DNA of 64,000 nt from Aquilaria yunnanensis (taxonomy: Eukaryota; Streptophyta; Magnoliopsida; Malvales; Thymelaeaceae): assembly GCA_039654915.1 (NCBI GenBank), contig CM077597.1:28990001-29054000 (forward strand), in the 5' to 3' direction. A program made the translations under genes and the position numbers. The notes under the pieces are model-generated. The model was not told the origin of the DNA and did not search any database. It saw nothing but the letters and a program-made list of their open reading frames with translations. This document shows, piece by piece, positions 46,251 through 58,989 of the stretch (positions are counted from its first letter, which is position 1; each line of letters opens with the position of its first letter).

Positions 46251-47484
46251 CCTGGAGCATCCTCTGCCTCCTCAGCTGTCATTGCGAAAACACGTCCTGC
46301 CACACGAGGTTTATTTGTTGGTGGTCCTACCAGTGCTGCTGGTGGAACGTGTGCTGCTAGTGGAGCATCCCTCTTAGGACATTGCCTGGATAGATGCCCT
46401 ATCTCCTGGTAATAGAAACAGGTCACACACCGCCCTCCAATTGGGTGAAAGAAATGATAATTCTAACATCTAGGCCCTCCCTGTCCTTGAAAACCGGTCA
46501 CACTGTAGACCCTCCTGTCCCATTAAGCTGTAGTCGGGTAGCTCTGCTATCGATTGGCTGACCTCTGCCAAAATGTCCTCGCCCCTGGGCAGGCATCGGT
46601 CGTGGTATAGGACAGAAACTGCCTACATGTGTAGGTCGTGATGGCATACGACTCCGACTCGTGTCAAGCGGTCTAGATAGTTACTTATCTCGCATCCTTG
46701 CCTCACCCCGTTGAGCTAAGGATACTGCCTTCTCAAAGGTATCAATTTCTTGCATAATTAGCCTATCTGCCAGCTCGTCACGCAAACCATTAACATACCT
46801 CTTGATTTTCCTTGGTTCATGTGCCACAATGTGCTCAGCATAGCGGGCGAAGGCATTAAATCTAGCTGTGTACTGATCTACTGTCATGCTCCCCTGTACC
46901 AATGCAAGAAACTCCTGCTCTTTTCTGTCCCTCATGGCCTCAGAGAAGTATCGACCATATAAATTATGCACAAATGTTTCCCAAGTGATATATCCGCCCT
47001 CAGTTCTCGGAACCCCTGGTCGAGTGGCCTCCCACCATGTCTGGGCCTCCTCAACCAAGCTAAAGGTAGCTAAGTCCACCTTGTCCTCTTCTGGAATTCT
47101 CAAAGCTGTAAGTGTCCTCTCCGAAGCCCTGATCCACTCCTCAGCCTTGGTAGGGTTAACCCCACCAGTATACTCACTAGTTAGCCTCTTGAACCGCTCA
47201 AGTAGGTCGGCCCTATGCTGACATCTGGCCGGGGCATGAGGCTGCTACTCCCACTCGTTCAAATTCTGAAAGTACTGGCCTAAGGCAATGACTGTCTGAC
47301 ACAACGGATCATCATTCGCCTGCTAACCAAGATTCTGGGCCTGCTGCCCATGATTCAGCATGTCTTGTCCAGGCACTTGAGCATTCTGGCCTCGACCTCG
47401 TGGGAGTCGTCCTCGACCACGAGCTGGCGGCTCATCCTGTGCGCCTCGCCCAAGACCCAAGGTAGGGTACTCATGTGGGTCCAT
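46251..47484 (-). pseudogene. gag: Tekay-like gag, interrupted
   Basis: ATG at 47484 (MDPHEYPTLGLGRG). Two in-frame stops follow within the first 90 codons (near 47323 and 47247), then the Gag core (47103-46681: EEAQTWWEATRPG, TWETFVHNLYGRYF, YTARFNAFARYAEHI), a frameshift between 46681 and 46426, and the zinc knuckle CFYYQEIGHLSRQC at about 46421. After EEAEDAPG the frame is cut by the solo LTR. Gag would form the particle; this copy is dead. Stops look like CAG-to-TAG changes. Confidence 0.8.
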
Positions 47485-47770
47485 GACCTAAAAGGAAAAG
47501 GATTTAGTCCAACATAGTTAAACAACTTTGGAAGTAACTTTTAACTTATAACACTAGGTGAGGCTCTAGGTAACTCCTATATCATTTTAGATGTTAAATT
47601 CATTGGTATATTATTTTACGAGTCCCCTTATTGAAAGCCAAGTTGTTAACTTTTGTTTATAAGCTTGTTAATATATTATGCTCAATTATGGAAACTTTTC
47701 GAAACCTATCCAAGGTCTCTAACTTAGCAAAGAAACAAAAAGCATACTTACTGAGTGAGGTCGTTGCCTT

Positions 47771-47793
47771 CCTCGAATCTGGCTCTGAAACCA
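47771..47793 (-). other. Primer binding site (tRNA-Met type)
   Basis: On the minus strand TGGTTTCAGAGCCAGATTCG begins 3 nt inside the LTR edge. It matches the initiator tRNA-Met PBS (TGGTATCAGAGCCAGG...) with a few changes. Confidence 0.75.
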
Positions 47794-47796
47794 AAC

Positions 47797-50700
47797 TGCA
47801 ACGCCCTCAATTTTATAAACCTTAATTTTAAAAGATATCTTAAATTCCCAGAATTATAAACATTTAATTAAAAATAATTTAAGAAATATGAGGTAAAACA
47901 TTTTATTTAAATCATTTTCCAAACAATGAGAGTATTAAATGAAATCAAAGTAGTTAAGTGACAATCCCAGGAAAACTAATATGCACATAATGTGTCAATT
48001 TAAACAAGCCATATGTTTCTTTAGAAATCAAATAACACAAAGTTAAAACCCAGTGCCAATTCTACTTTCGAGCGGCTACAGCGTACCCTCACTCAGTCTG
48101 CTCCACATCTTGAACCTCGTTATATGGTTCAATGTACTCTATCTTCTCATAGTAGTCACCTAGAAAAACATGTTAAGAGGAGGGATGAGCACAACTTGCT
48201 CAGTAAGGGGGAAGTATCAAGCCCATCACGTGGGTCCTAATATTCCTGTAACAAACCACAACGAATAATAAACTTTAAGCTGTAGCAATTTAATTAAAGA
48301 ACAATTCCATACAACATCATAACACAAAATCAAAATCCTACTAGCATGCTTGAACTACCATGCATATGCATAATTCTTTTTACCGATTAAATAATATCTT
48401 CTTGATCGATCACTTAATCCAATACTTAATTGCCGTCGGACGAACCTAGGGTGGTAAGTGTGTACATCACCCACTCTCAGGATAACTCTTAGGCAGTGCC
48501 ACTAAGGATGCCACCAAGCCAGAGCCTCTCGGGATACCTACGCCGAGGTAGAGCCTCTCGTGATAACAACCATAAGCATGGTCTCTCGCCAGCTATGGTC
48601 TGACAGCGCACAAATCATATCTCCATACTCCGTGTCAATATCGGGTCATGGCTAGGGACGGTCCGCCGCCACCCCAACATGCCTCTCGGGTTCGAATCGT
48701 CCATTCCGAACCTCTCGTCTAAATTAACGGCTTGTTAGGTCATGTAGATATGGTTCGTTACCAACCTTGCATGCCTCATATTTTATCTTACTCTTCAAAT
48801 CTTTTACTTAATGCAATCTTGTGTATGACAAACGTCAATCATATGCAACAACCAATTGATGCATGACCGTAGCTCATTTTATTTTAGCTCTTTTTAGTAT
48901 AATGCCATGATTCTAGTGCATCCTATTTCTTTTATCATGTTATCTTAGTTTAGTGTTACATGATGTCATGACAATCAATGATATCTTTTAAGTGTATTTG
49001 TGATAAATGTTCATCTCATTTCTCCTGAATTCTTTCTAAATTGGTCATTTGGTATTTACGCTCCTAATCCTTTATCTATCAGCTTATAATAATTTATTAC
49101 GGCCCTAACATGCCACTAATGGTTCCTTCCAATCTCATCATGTTGCTAATGAGCTTGTCGGCCCTAAACATGGTACTAGCGGTGTTTGTCTCGCCGGCCC
49201 TAAACATGCTACTAGCGGTGTTTATTGAGGCGGTCCTAACATATTTCTAATTTAATTCTTGTTATAAGCGGTCCTAGTATGATACTAGCGCCAAACATAC
49301 ATCATATATCACATCATTACAACCATACAACCAACCAACCAAAATTACATCTCAAAGGAAGAGGACTAAAATAAAATATAATAAAATAAAATAAAATTCT
49401 AGAAAAACTAATTAATTACTCTACCCATGTTGCCCACGCGTTTAAAGATTTTGTTTAGCCCAATTGTTTACTTAAAATTTATTATTCGGGTTGATGCTTA
49501 TTTTGGGCCTAAGAGGGCCCACGAGAACTAACCCGCTCTTCCCCCCTACCTAGTATGGAAAACACGGTGAATCGGGGTGATTTCGTAGAACAGTCCTACA
49601 AAATTTTAATAAGGTAGAAAAATTAGAAAGATATACTAAAAATTGGAAATTTCCTAAATGGTACTTGGAAGGTTCATGTTTTTGGCATCTAGGCCAAAAT
49701 TTTAGCTCGTGAGCAAAAAGGCTCTCGGGGTGTCTTCGGTGGCCTCGTGCCTATTCGGGATCATGCCGTGAGGCTTCTTGATATTGATCCTAAAAATTAC
49801 AGCGGTTATACACTAACTTATAAGCTCATTTAATGGCTGTAAAACTGATCTTGGAAGAAAAAAAAAATTTATTTCGGTTACCGATGTGCTTTCGGGATCT
49901 CTGACGCTCCGAGAGTCCAAAGAAGCACCAAACCTTCAAGAAAGGATTTTCTAACCCTTTGTAACAACATGGACAGCAAGGAAAAGAGAATTATTAGGGC
50001 TGTAATATTCGAATTTGGCAGCCAAGATAATTTTTAAAAGAGGCTAAGGTGGCTTACCGGGGCTTAGAACCAGGTGTGGACAAGATTGCACCGAAAACGA
50101 GTGGAAAAACCCAAAACTTTGATTAATGATAGTCTACCAAATATTCACAGCAAATATATAATGCCCTTAGGTGCTGGAAAGAAGGAAAAAGAAAATTAAA
50201 AGAGAGATATAGAATAATTTAGACTTACACAAATGAATTTGGAATCGCCGGTGCGTGTAGGAATCATTTTTGTGCTCCAATAGGGTTTCTCCTCAGTCTA
50301 ATAAATCTAGGTAAAATATGAAATTAAATTAATATTCTAGTATTTTTGAATAACCAAGAACAAAAGCATGGGGAGATGGCTTACACAAGTTTGATGGAGC
50401 ACTAGGTGGAGACAACAATTGGCGCAAAGGGATGAAAGAAAAATCCAATTTTCTTCCTATGGCTCAGGCGGCACTTGATGCTTGATGAGGAGAAGAGCTG
50501 AAATGTTAAAAAAAATCTGTGAGGCGAGTTAAGCTTCACGCCAAATAGAGACTAGGGCAAGGTAAATAAAACATAATGATGGCCGGCGGAAATAAATTGG
50601 CAATTTCTTTTTTTTTTAATCCAAAGGTTAAAAAAAAAATCCTGTAGGTGCTTGTGGGCTGGAACATTTTATAACAATGAAATTAGGGTTTGGGAGAAAA

Positions 50701-51154
50701 GAAAAATAATCCTATGTAGCAGTAGCACGAACCCGGTTTAAACCCCACACGCACGTTAGCTAAATTGTGGAAAACCTAAGCAAACGAATTCAGAATTGAG
50801 TGAGGTAAATTTCTCTTGACTCATTTTTTCGAGAAGAATCCAATGGTGCTCCCAGATTTTTCATCCGTTGCTTGGTTGTAAATGACAAAAATGCCCCTAG
50901 TCTAAAGAAAATGACTTTGAGCTTCCGGTTTGGAATTTGACTTAATAACTACTAAAAGAATTATCTAAAGATCAAGATTCTTAATTTTATATTGATTTTC
51001 TAAATTGGTAGGTAAAATTACAAAAATACCCTTGAGGAAAAAATGTTAATTAATTTATTTTTATTTATTTATTTTATTTACTTATTATTTTATTTTTTTA
51101 TTTATTTAGGGTAATTTGGAAATTTTATTTTACTTAATTTCTGGGGTTGTTACA
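47797..51154 (-). repeat. 5' LTR of the Tekay-like element
   Basis: 3,358 bp, TGTAACAACC...GCGTTGCA on the minus strand, followed by aaaag (51155-51159), the target duplication. Contains five diverged repeats of a 'cggccctaacatg...tactagcggtg' motif (49095-49290). Confidence 0.9.
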
Positions 51155-51159
51155 AAAAG
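51155..51159. repeat. Target duplication aaaag, right
   Basis: Directly follows the 5' LTR terminus of the Tekay-like element and pairs with 36090-36094 on the far side of the TRIM. Confidence 0.8.
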
Positions 51160-51466
51160 GGTTGGTAACTCTAATTTAAGATGCTTACCCACTATAATGA
51201 TAAGTGAATATTGATGAAAAGATATTAAGGACTTTATGAAATATATTTTACATTTATCATAACATATATTTAGCAACTATGTTACTATGTAAAAAATTAG
51301 TTCTTATTGTATGAAATTATGTTGTAGGGAGGTAGGTAGTTTTTGTACAAAATTGACTTTTTATTGTATGAAACTAAGTTCATATTATATGAGTTTTGAG
51401 TTTTGATAGTGTACAAGACTAAAAATTAGTTGCATGAAATGAGCTGTTACTATATGAAATTCTATG

Positions 51467-51543
51467 TACGTACATATGTATGTATGTATGTATGTATGTT
51501 TGTTTGTTTGTTTGTTTGTTTGTGTGTGTGAGTGTGTGTGTGT
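51467..51543. repeat. Compound microsatellite
   Basis: Adjacent runs of tatg, tttg and tg units; an apparent minus-strand His/Thr-rich ORF here (51603-51385) is only the translated repeat. Confidence 0.95.
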
Positions 51544-54500
51544 AAAGAATACTATCCCACCATACACAACCAAACAGAAAAGCATGCAAAGGTTTAGGAA
51601 CAAAATTAGTTCAGGTGCAGTTTAGAATCAACCAACAAGCGAGACTTAAATTCATGACCACAACTTAATTGAGACATTCATCATGCTTGGCCAAATCACC
51701 AATGTCATGGCATAAAATACCTAGGGTTTGGTAGTTTTACTATTAGACTTAACAATTTTGTTAATCAATAAATCAACACAACTGACATTTTAGGCAATGA
51801 CACAGAAAATTGCACATAATAGATTCAATGGAATAGTATTGTGCATGAAACACATATTTGAGTTATAAACTTACAAATTGGGTACTAAGCTTAAGAATAC
51901 ACATAACTTTGCATCCACGTCCAAAATGATAACGATAGAAAAATGCCAAATAGGTCAAAATCGAAGTTAATTGTAAAGTTACAACTATGTAGAGAATTTT
52001 AGTATGCAAAATTCAATTTTATGAGATACAACAACCAATTCAACTAAACAAGCAGGCATTTTCCTATGAAACAACATAAAATACATCCATTTAGGAAATT
52101 AGATATTAGGCATTATGCCCTACAAACCAGGTTAATGCTAGCTACTTATAAATGTATAGTCGTTCACATGAACTCATAATCCAAGATCTGTTACACCTAT
52201 TGACAAGACACCAATTTTTTACAAAAAAAGGTATAATATATATATATATATATATTGGTCATCCATCCGAGCAAGCAACACCCCAACCAATAACAACACT
52301 CCCACAATAGTTTCACTAAAGTGCTAAAAACTTCAAAATAGAAGCTTAACAAAGCTAAAGAAAAATAAGTAGTTTACAAAATAGATTAGGATGATTAGGT
52401 ATACCTACACAAAAGCATACCTAAACCCTTACAAAAGAAAATGGTAGAGAAAGTAAATAGAAGGGTGTGAGTTCACTAAGCTCGATAAGGGGAGATATTT
52501 AGATAGTTCAAAAAGTTCTTCTATCTCGCAAAAAATAAAAAAATACTCCCTCCATCCCAATTTAGATAAAACATATTCCTTTTAAGATGTCCCAAAAAGG
52601 TTGAAACGTTTACTCTTTCGAAAAATTTTAAACAATCAATTTACCTTTTTACCTATATTTAAACTCTCACTACACAAAACCCAATAAGCAATCTTTTTTT
52701 AATCTTCACTCAATCTATCACTGCACAAAATCACAAAAAATAATATTTTTTAATCATTATTTAAAATCTCACTGCACAAAATCTGAAAAAAAAAATAATT
52801 TTAGTTTTATGGGAAAAATTGAAAAAAAAAATACAAATTACATACACATTCCCAAAGAAATGTTTCATCTATTATAGGATGGAGGGAGTAAAAGATAACA
52901 TAAGAACAATATACATACATATATAAGTTGAACAAAGAACACATGGGTTAGCACACATAGCAACAAAGAAGCAAGCAAGAACCTACACACTGTACCAGAA
53001 AAACCTTGAAGGCCCAAGAAGTAACTTAGATAAGGTAGAAGCATAATTCACCAAAGAGCTCAAGGCCCAACCAATGTTGCCAAACCATCAGGGCTCTAAG
53101 AACCCTAGGTCTATCTTACTTGGCTATTGTCAAAAGATAGCTTATCATACAGATAAATAGACCAAAGATGCATAATCTATAGCAAATAAAAGACCCCATT
53201 TCAACAAGCACAAGAGTTCACTTTGCATAAAAGCCATCAATCAAGGTCCTTATTGTTCATTATAAACTAATAGTAATCTTGGAACTAAAAACTGATTCAG
53301 AATCAAACCTTTACCTCAATAAATAAGTTATCGAACCTATGAAGCAATTGAACCACCATAATGCCTTAATGGTGAAGAAATCCACAAACTCTTACCAACT
53401 TAAAGCAATAATCCTACTGTTAGCTCAAATCCATCAAAATCTAGCCCAAAATTATAATTTTTATTTTTTTTCCTTTCTCTTAGCAACGAATAGAATAATG
53501 AAAGTGATTTGTGAAGACAACCATTCATGAAAATTGCTAGTTATAAGTGTTTCAGAAATTTGGTGAATGCTAAAATAAAAACTTGATCTTTCTGTTTGTT
53601 GTAGTTTTAGCCTAGAGCATGAAAATGCCAATCACTATAGGCATTTTGGGTTATATTTATTCCATTTATTTGAATTCATCCTTGTGGAAATTTTCCATAT
53701 GCAATTTAGTCCCTTAAACTCCCGACTTATGCACTAACGAATGCTTTTGGGACTTAACCTCCTTGATAGAAACTTCAAAATCAGGCTTTCCTTTTACAAA
53801 ACCTACTCGTCCGTAGGTTGTTAAGTGTGAAGGGTTGACAACCAAGGGTCCAGAATCCATTTTCCTTTATTGCTTGTCCAAATAGACAGAAGGTAGCCAA
53901 CATTAGGGTTCAAATTAGACATGTACACAAAAATTTAGAAGGGTTTCCCTATCTTTTCACTATTGTGATCTTTTAGCCAAACAACCACATAGAGTTCTTA
54001 ATGTTTCTAAGTAAGAAACTGCACTTAATCTCTTACTTGATCAAGGTAAAATAGATGAACCAGAGAAACCACCATTCAAACCCTCATTCTGCCTTGTAGC
54101 TAAAGTAAAAATTTAGATTAACTGTTATTCATGCAAAATCAGATGCCTAGCTAGAAATCTGCTCAAATCCTCATTGTTTTTTTCTGGAAATGAAGGTCAA
54201 TGGTGTTTTAGGACAAAAACTAATGAACATAAGGATCCCCTACATGAGTCTTATGTGCTCAAGGAGTAAGATAGATGTTAGTGTGAATGGGGTTAAAATG
54301 CAAGTTTTGGCACCTAAGCTATTTGTCGGGTTATACTTTAGAACCTAACCACATGTTCATAATAGTTCCATCAGAAAAACAAATTTTTAACTTCCACAAA
54401 CTTGCAATTTAGTCCTTAGACCTTATTTTCCTAGTTAGCAATCAACTCTCTAGGACCCTCTAGAAGTTCAATTAAAAGCCTACTCCTTTACCCAATAGGA

Positions 54501-54569
54501 AATTAACTACATATACTTTTTTAGACATTAAAGGCTTATTAATTACACAAGTAGAAGCCTTCACTAGAT
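51544..54569. other. Intergenic DNA, no gene recognised
   Basis: Short ORFs only. Contains a (ta)n run near 52230-52256 and the Stowaway MITE listed separately. Parts are probably old retroelement sequence. Confidence 0.5.
52546..52888. mobile_element. Stowaway-like MITE
   Basis: 343 bp, termini CTCCCTCCATCCCA and a weaker partner ATAGGATGGAGGGAG, with TA duplication at 52544-52545 and 52889-52890. Three internal 'tctcactgcacaaaa' or 'tctcactacacaaaa' repeats. No ORF. Confidence 0.8.
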
Positions 54570-54579
54570 TATTACTGAG

Positions 54580-55080
54580 TAACAATTCTCCCACCTCACA
54601 AAATTTGATCCCTTAAAATGTTTAGTAACTTAAGAAATAAGTTAGGTTCTTGCTTCACCATATCAGCTTTGGTTTCCCAAGTAGCTTCTTCTTCACCATG
54701 ATTAGACCATTGTACTTTCACCATTGGTTTGAAATTACTCCTTAATTTCCTCACTTCTATAGAAAAACCTATCAAGGCTTCCCTTTATAACTAAAATCCA
54801 TAGAAACTATATGTTTGACATCAAATAAGTGCTTCTAGAGCACACTCACATGGAAAACATAGTGATGTGTCCAAAGCTAGGTGTCAAGGCCAATATGTAA
54901 GCTACCCTTCTAATCTTTTCCAAGATTGCAAATGCTGCAACATACTTAGGGCTAGTTTACACTTCTTGCCAATTATGACAATAGGAAATACCTTCAACCA
55001 AACTATAACGATTTTCCAAGATCTAAATCTTGTTTGCCAAGCTAACATAGTTATTCTAATAATTTTATATGCCTAGAATA
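54580..55080 (-). pseudogene. Degenerate Ty3/gypsy integrase tail/chromodomain
   Basis: Minus-strand remnant parallel to 40200-40720 of the Tekay element. The 'gcttcttcttcaccatgattagaccattgtac' block corresponds to the chromodomain WSNHGEEEATWE-type motif, followed by diverged integrase C-terminal sequence. Stops and indels throughout. Confidence 0.55.
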
Positions 55081-57432
55081 TTTTTTTCAAGCCAAGTTTT
55101 TGTATTAGAGGGTCCAGTAAATATTTATTATAAGAAAAAATTAGCCACAAGGATATTTTGGTAATTTCCATCAGGTACAAAATGTTACAAATTGCCCTTA
55201 AGTAAATTTGGTAGAAAACAACCTATTCTAGCACTTAAAAGGCAATTGCGTGCAATTCGGCAAAAGAAAAGATATTTGTGCTAACTTGCCTATGGCCCAA
55301 AAAAGTTTCAAGATTTTATGGCTTAGTGGGGTTGACTATTCATTTTCACTTGCAATTTAGAGTTGACAAACCAAACCTCTCACCCTTTCATGCCTGATGC
55401 CTTGACCAACCAACAAAGAGCTTTCTTGACCTCAACTAACTATATTTGTAAAGGAAATTAAGAGTTGTTAAGTTGGATGGGTTAGATTTTTTGTTTTAGT
55501 TGAGTGGCCAGTTGGATGAACTTACTTTAAATTTCTGGCACAGTTCATTTGACATTCGTGGCTGGAAATTGACCTGATTTTATTACTTGGTGTGTTTCCA
55601 ATCTTTAAAACTCAATATAGAGTGCTAGTTAGCTAGGAAACTAGGAGAACTAACGCAAGAATTTTTGGTCTAGCTAGAACCATGACCATGGGCAAGTAAG
55701 GTTTGGGTTTCTATTCCCAACATTAATTTTGTGCTTGAAGGGGCCTTGATAGCTTATTATGATGGTTTTCTTCATTATTGACTAGTACACAACAACTAGA
55801 AAGCAACAGAACAAGTTTTGGTCAATGTTTGCTTATTGACACTGAAAGTAGGACATAAGGTAGGCAAAATTCTGAGCAAGATTTATGAACTAGTTTGATG
55901 TGTTCAAGGGGCTATTTCTAAAAGTTTAGATGGCTTAATTTGTGCTATAAATGATCACTATAGGCTTTAAATTTAAGCTACTAAGATGGATCCTATGGGT
56001 GATTGGAACTGAGGCTACATGATATGCTATATTTGTACATGTTTTCTATATGCTTTTCCCTAATGATTGCTTGTCTTTTAATGTATTTTTGCTTAAATTT
56101 GGTGCTTAGTTAGTTCATATTTTGCTTTCAGATCATATTTCAACTCTATTTAGGTGAGGTAGGATTTTATACAAGTCTTTAAGCTGAATCACAAGTTTTG
56201 GAAAAATTTGGAGCACACAAGGTTTTAAAGATGCTCATGTCAGTGTCCAACATACCTATGTTCACCTGGTACATGCCCCTGCTCATAAACATGTCACTCA
56301 ATATTTGTGATTTTTACATTCTAGGGTTGGAACACAACTTTGAACACGGCCATGTCACAAATTGTGTTTGGCCACTATAAGGATTTTTTCAACTTAATTC
56401 GGTAGAATAGAAAAATAGTGAAGGGGAGGAAGCAAAAATACATCCAAAAAAAGTTGAGTTTTCATAAAAGAAGACTGTTAGAGGCAGTTCCAATGATCAA
56501 CACTGATTAATGAACATTAGAATAAGGATTCTTTGGAAGAGAAGTATTTTAAAGATAGAGATTTCTTTTCCCAGTTTTTCTTTATTTTTATTGTGTTTAT
56601 TTTTTAGCATGATGAGCTATATTCCCTGCTCATACTTTAAGTAGATGAACCCTAGCATGATGTTGTGGTTATGATTGCTTCTGGTTTAATATGATTATGG
56701 TTTTTTTGCAATCTATCCTATTTGCTTTATTGCATTGATTAATAATAACTAGCCTATTAATTCAATGCCGGATGATGAACTTATGCAAGTAGTATCCGGC
56801 ATGTTTGTTGTGGATCACCATTGTGTGGAAGGGATATTGTCATAGCTAGGATCAATAAGTATGGCATAATATCTCCAGACTATGGTGAAACCTAATAGTT
56901 GGGTCATAGGTCTAGTAATGCATTCTTAGGAAGTGTGGTAAGACTCGCCATCCTGTCAGTGACTTAACAATGGGTTAGTGAACGAGAATAATAGGGAGTG
57001 AATCTAATTTATGTAGTACTCTATGGTCCAAGCAAATCATATTTTTGTTAAACCAAAATAAAAAAAATGTAATAAAGTTTTAGGGGGATTCAAATATGTG
57101 ACGTATTTTGCTGTTGATTGTCTAATTGTTTTTCACTACTGATAGTTAGTTATTTATTTGTTTCCCTATATTAGTTAGTTTGGTTTAATTCATAGTTACT
57201 AAGCTAAACAAAACTTCTTAATTGATGATTAAATAATAGAGAGAAATATTGAGTACGGTACATAACTCCATTTCTTTGGAAAAAATGATCTTTGTACTTC
57301 CCACATTATATTTTAATGATAGGTGCACTTGCTTAAGCCCACATGTTCGTAAGTATAGAGAGATTTGACAAATGCACATTATTTGTTAGGGTAGTAGAAA
57401 ATGTTGTAAACTAAAACACACAACAAGTTTTC
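55081..57432 (+). mobile_element. Probable LTR/5' region of an Athila-like element
   Basis: Non-coding. It precedes an Athila-type PBS, so some of it should be the 5' LTR; I cannot place the left boundary. The part 56225-56360 has a cluster of 'catgt'/'acacggccatgt' motifs like that at 59160-59950. Confidence 0.4.
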
Positions 57433-57450
57433 TAGCACCGTTGCTGTGGA
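57433..57450 (+). other. Degenerate Athila-type primer binding site
   Basis: tagcaccgttgctgtgga differs from the Athila PBS consensus TGGCGCCGTTGCCGGGGA at four positions, three of which fit C-to-T or G-to-A decay. Confidence 0.6.
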
Positions 57451-57589
57451 ACATTTGTTGAGATTTTAAAATTTTCAAATCTATCCATTTATTTTCTTGC
57501 AGTACCTTTCTTAGAAAACTTTAAGTTTGTTTTTAGTTACTTATTTCTTGTTTTTATCTTGTACAAAATTGGTGCATGACTCGCTGCCA

Positions 57590-58960
57590 TCTGGATGAGG
57601 TAATGGATGCTGATTTAGAGAATGAAAGAATTTTGACGAAACTTCATTTCACAAGGAGCAGGGAGCCACTATAACCTGAAGTAGAATGACATGGGAAAAA
57701 TCAAGAGTAGTTAATCATGGAAGACTATAATCAAGGAGGGACCATGTCTAAATACTCTAAGCTTTCTTTTGAAAGGACAAACTCAAGTATTGTTAGACAT
57801 CTTGTCAATGCCAACAATTTTGAGATCAAGCTGACCATTATTCAGATGGTCCAAAATTGTGTTCAATTTGATGGATTGGCAGATATAGATCCCAATGCTC
57901 ACATTTCTAGATTCCTGGAGATATATGATATGTTTAGAATTAATAAAGCAAGTAAGGATAGCATTCCGTTGATGTTGTTTCTATTTTCATTAAGAGGAAA
58001 AGCAAAACTATGGTTGACGCCACTTTAAAAAATGTTCTATTGATACTTGGAATGCTCTTGTTAAGAAGTTTCTGTTGAAGTGTTTTCCTCCAGCTAAGAC
58101 TGCAAGGTTCCGTAATGATATTTCTGCTTTTAGTCAATTGGATTTTGAAACATTATATGAAGCTTAGGAAAGATTCAAAGATTTGTTGAGAAGGTGTCTG
58201 CATCATGGATTACCAAATGATTGATGCAGCATTTAGTGGTACTTTGGATAACAAGATGCCTAAAGCAACACATGATTTAGTTGAAGAGATGACTATGAAT
58301 AATTATCAATGGCAATAATCATCTAGAATTAAATTAAGTAGAGTAGCTATAGTTTACAATTTTGACTCCTTTTTTGGAGTTAGCTAATCAAGTTGAAGCT
58401 TTGATAAGAGTGTTGAGAAATTTTTGTGCTATTTGAAAACAAGCTTTGGCCATGCAATGTGTATTTTATCGAGAAGGGCATTCAAGCAATGATTACCAAA
58501 TGCAAAATTGGTTAAGCAAAATCAAGCAAGTGGACTTTTTTAGGAATCCACTGAGGCCACAGAATAATCCATATAACAACACTTATAATTCGAGATAGAT
58601 GAATCATCCAAATTTTTCCTGAAGTAATCAAAGGCAACAACAATTGCCCCATTTTTAGCATAGACTACCACAAGAAAAAAGGCCTATTGTGGAAGAGATT
58701 TCAAAATGCAAGCAACATTTTGATGCCTAGATTGATGCAATAGAGTTTGAACTAAGGAATATGAAAGTAAGTATCTAGACTTTCAAAACTTAGCTTGGTC
58801 AACTTGCTAAGATGCTTTTAGAGAGGCCTCAAGCAGCTTTATCAGCCAACACCAAACCAAATCCAAGAAGAACTTATAATCCAACCTTCCATTAGAAGGC
58901 ATATGGTCATGCAGATGCCAAGCCCTTGGAAAAGATGGAAGAACCTCCTTGAACTATCAA
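57590..58960 (+). pseudogene. gag: Athila-like gag remnant
   Basis: The open block at 57717-58028 reads like an Athila Gag N-terminal domain (FDGLADIDPNAHISRFLEI and PLMLFLFSLRGKAKLWL); the sequence then continues with many stops and shifts to about 58960 (KMEEPP). Pol is missing: within 40 bp the sequence passes to the 'cttgggaggcaacacgtgt' motif near 58998, which in intact elements follows the coding region. Confidence 0.7.
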
Positions 58961-58989
58961 AGAAGACATTAGGCCGATGACGCTAAACC

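Larger units (their letters stand above)
36807..51154 (-). mobile_element. Tekay/Del-like chromovirus (Ty3/gypsy), decayed, with nested solo LTR
   Basis: Minus-strand element: 5' LTR 51154-47797, PBS, gag, protease, RT, RNase H, integrase with chromodomain-like tail, PPT, 3' LTR. The LTRs are several percent diverged by eye, varying by region. Gag and pol carry in-frame stops, most explained by C-to-T changes on the coding strand. A 2.5-kb solo LTR lies between gag and protease. The left LTR has lost its first bases and is fused to a TRIM. Confidence 0.85.

Noticed and set aside
51385..51603. His/Thr-rich minus ORF
   Set aside because: Translation of the tatg/tttg/tg microsatellite.
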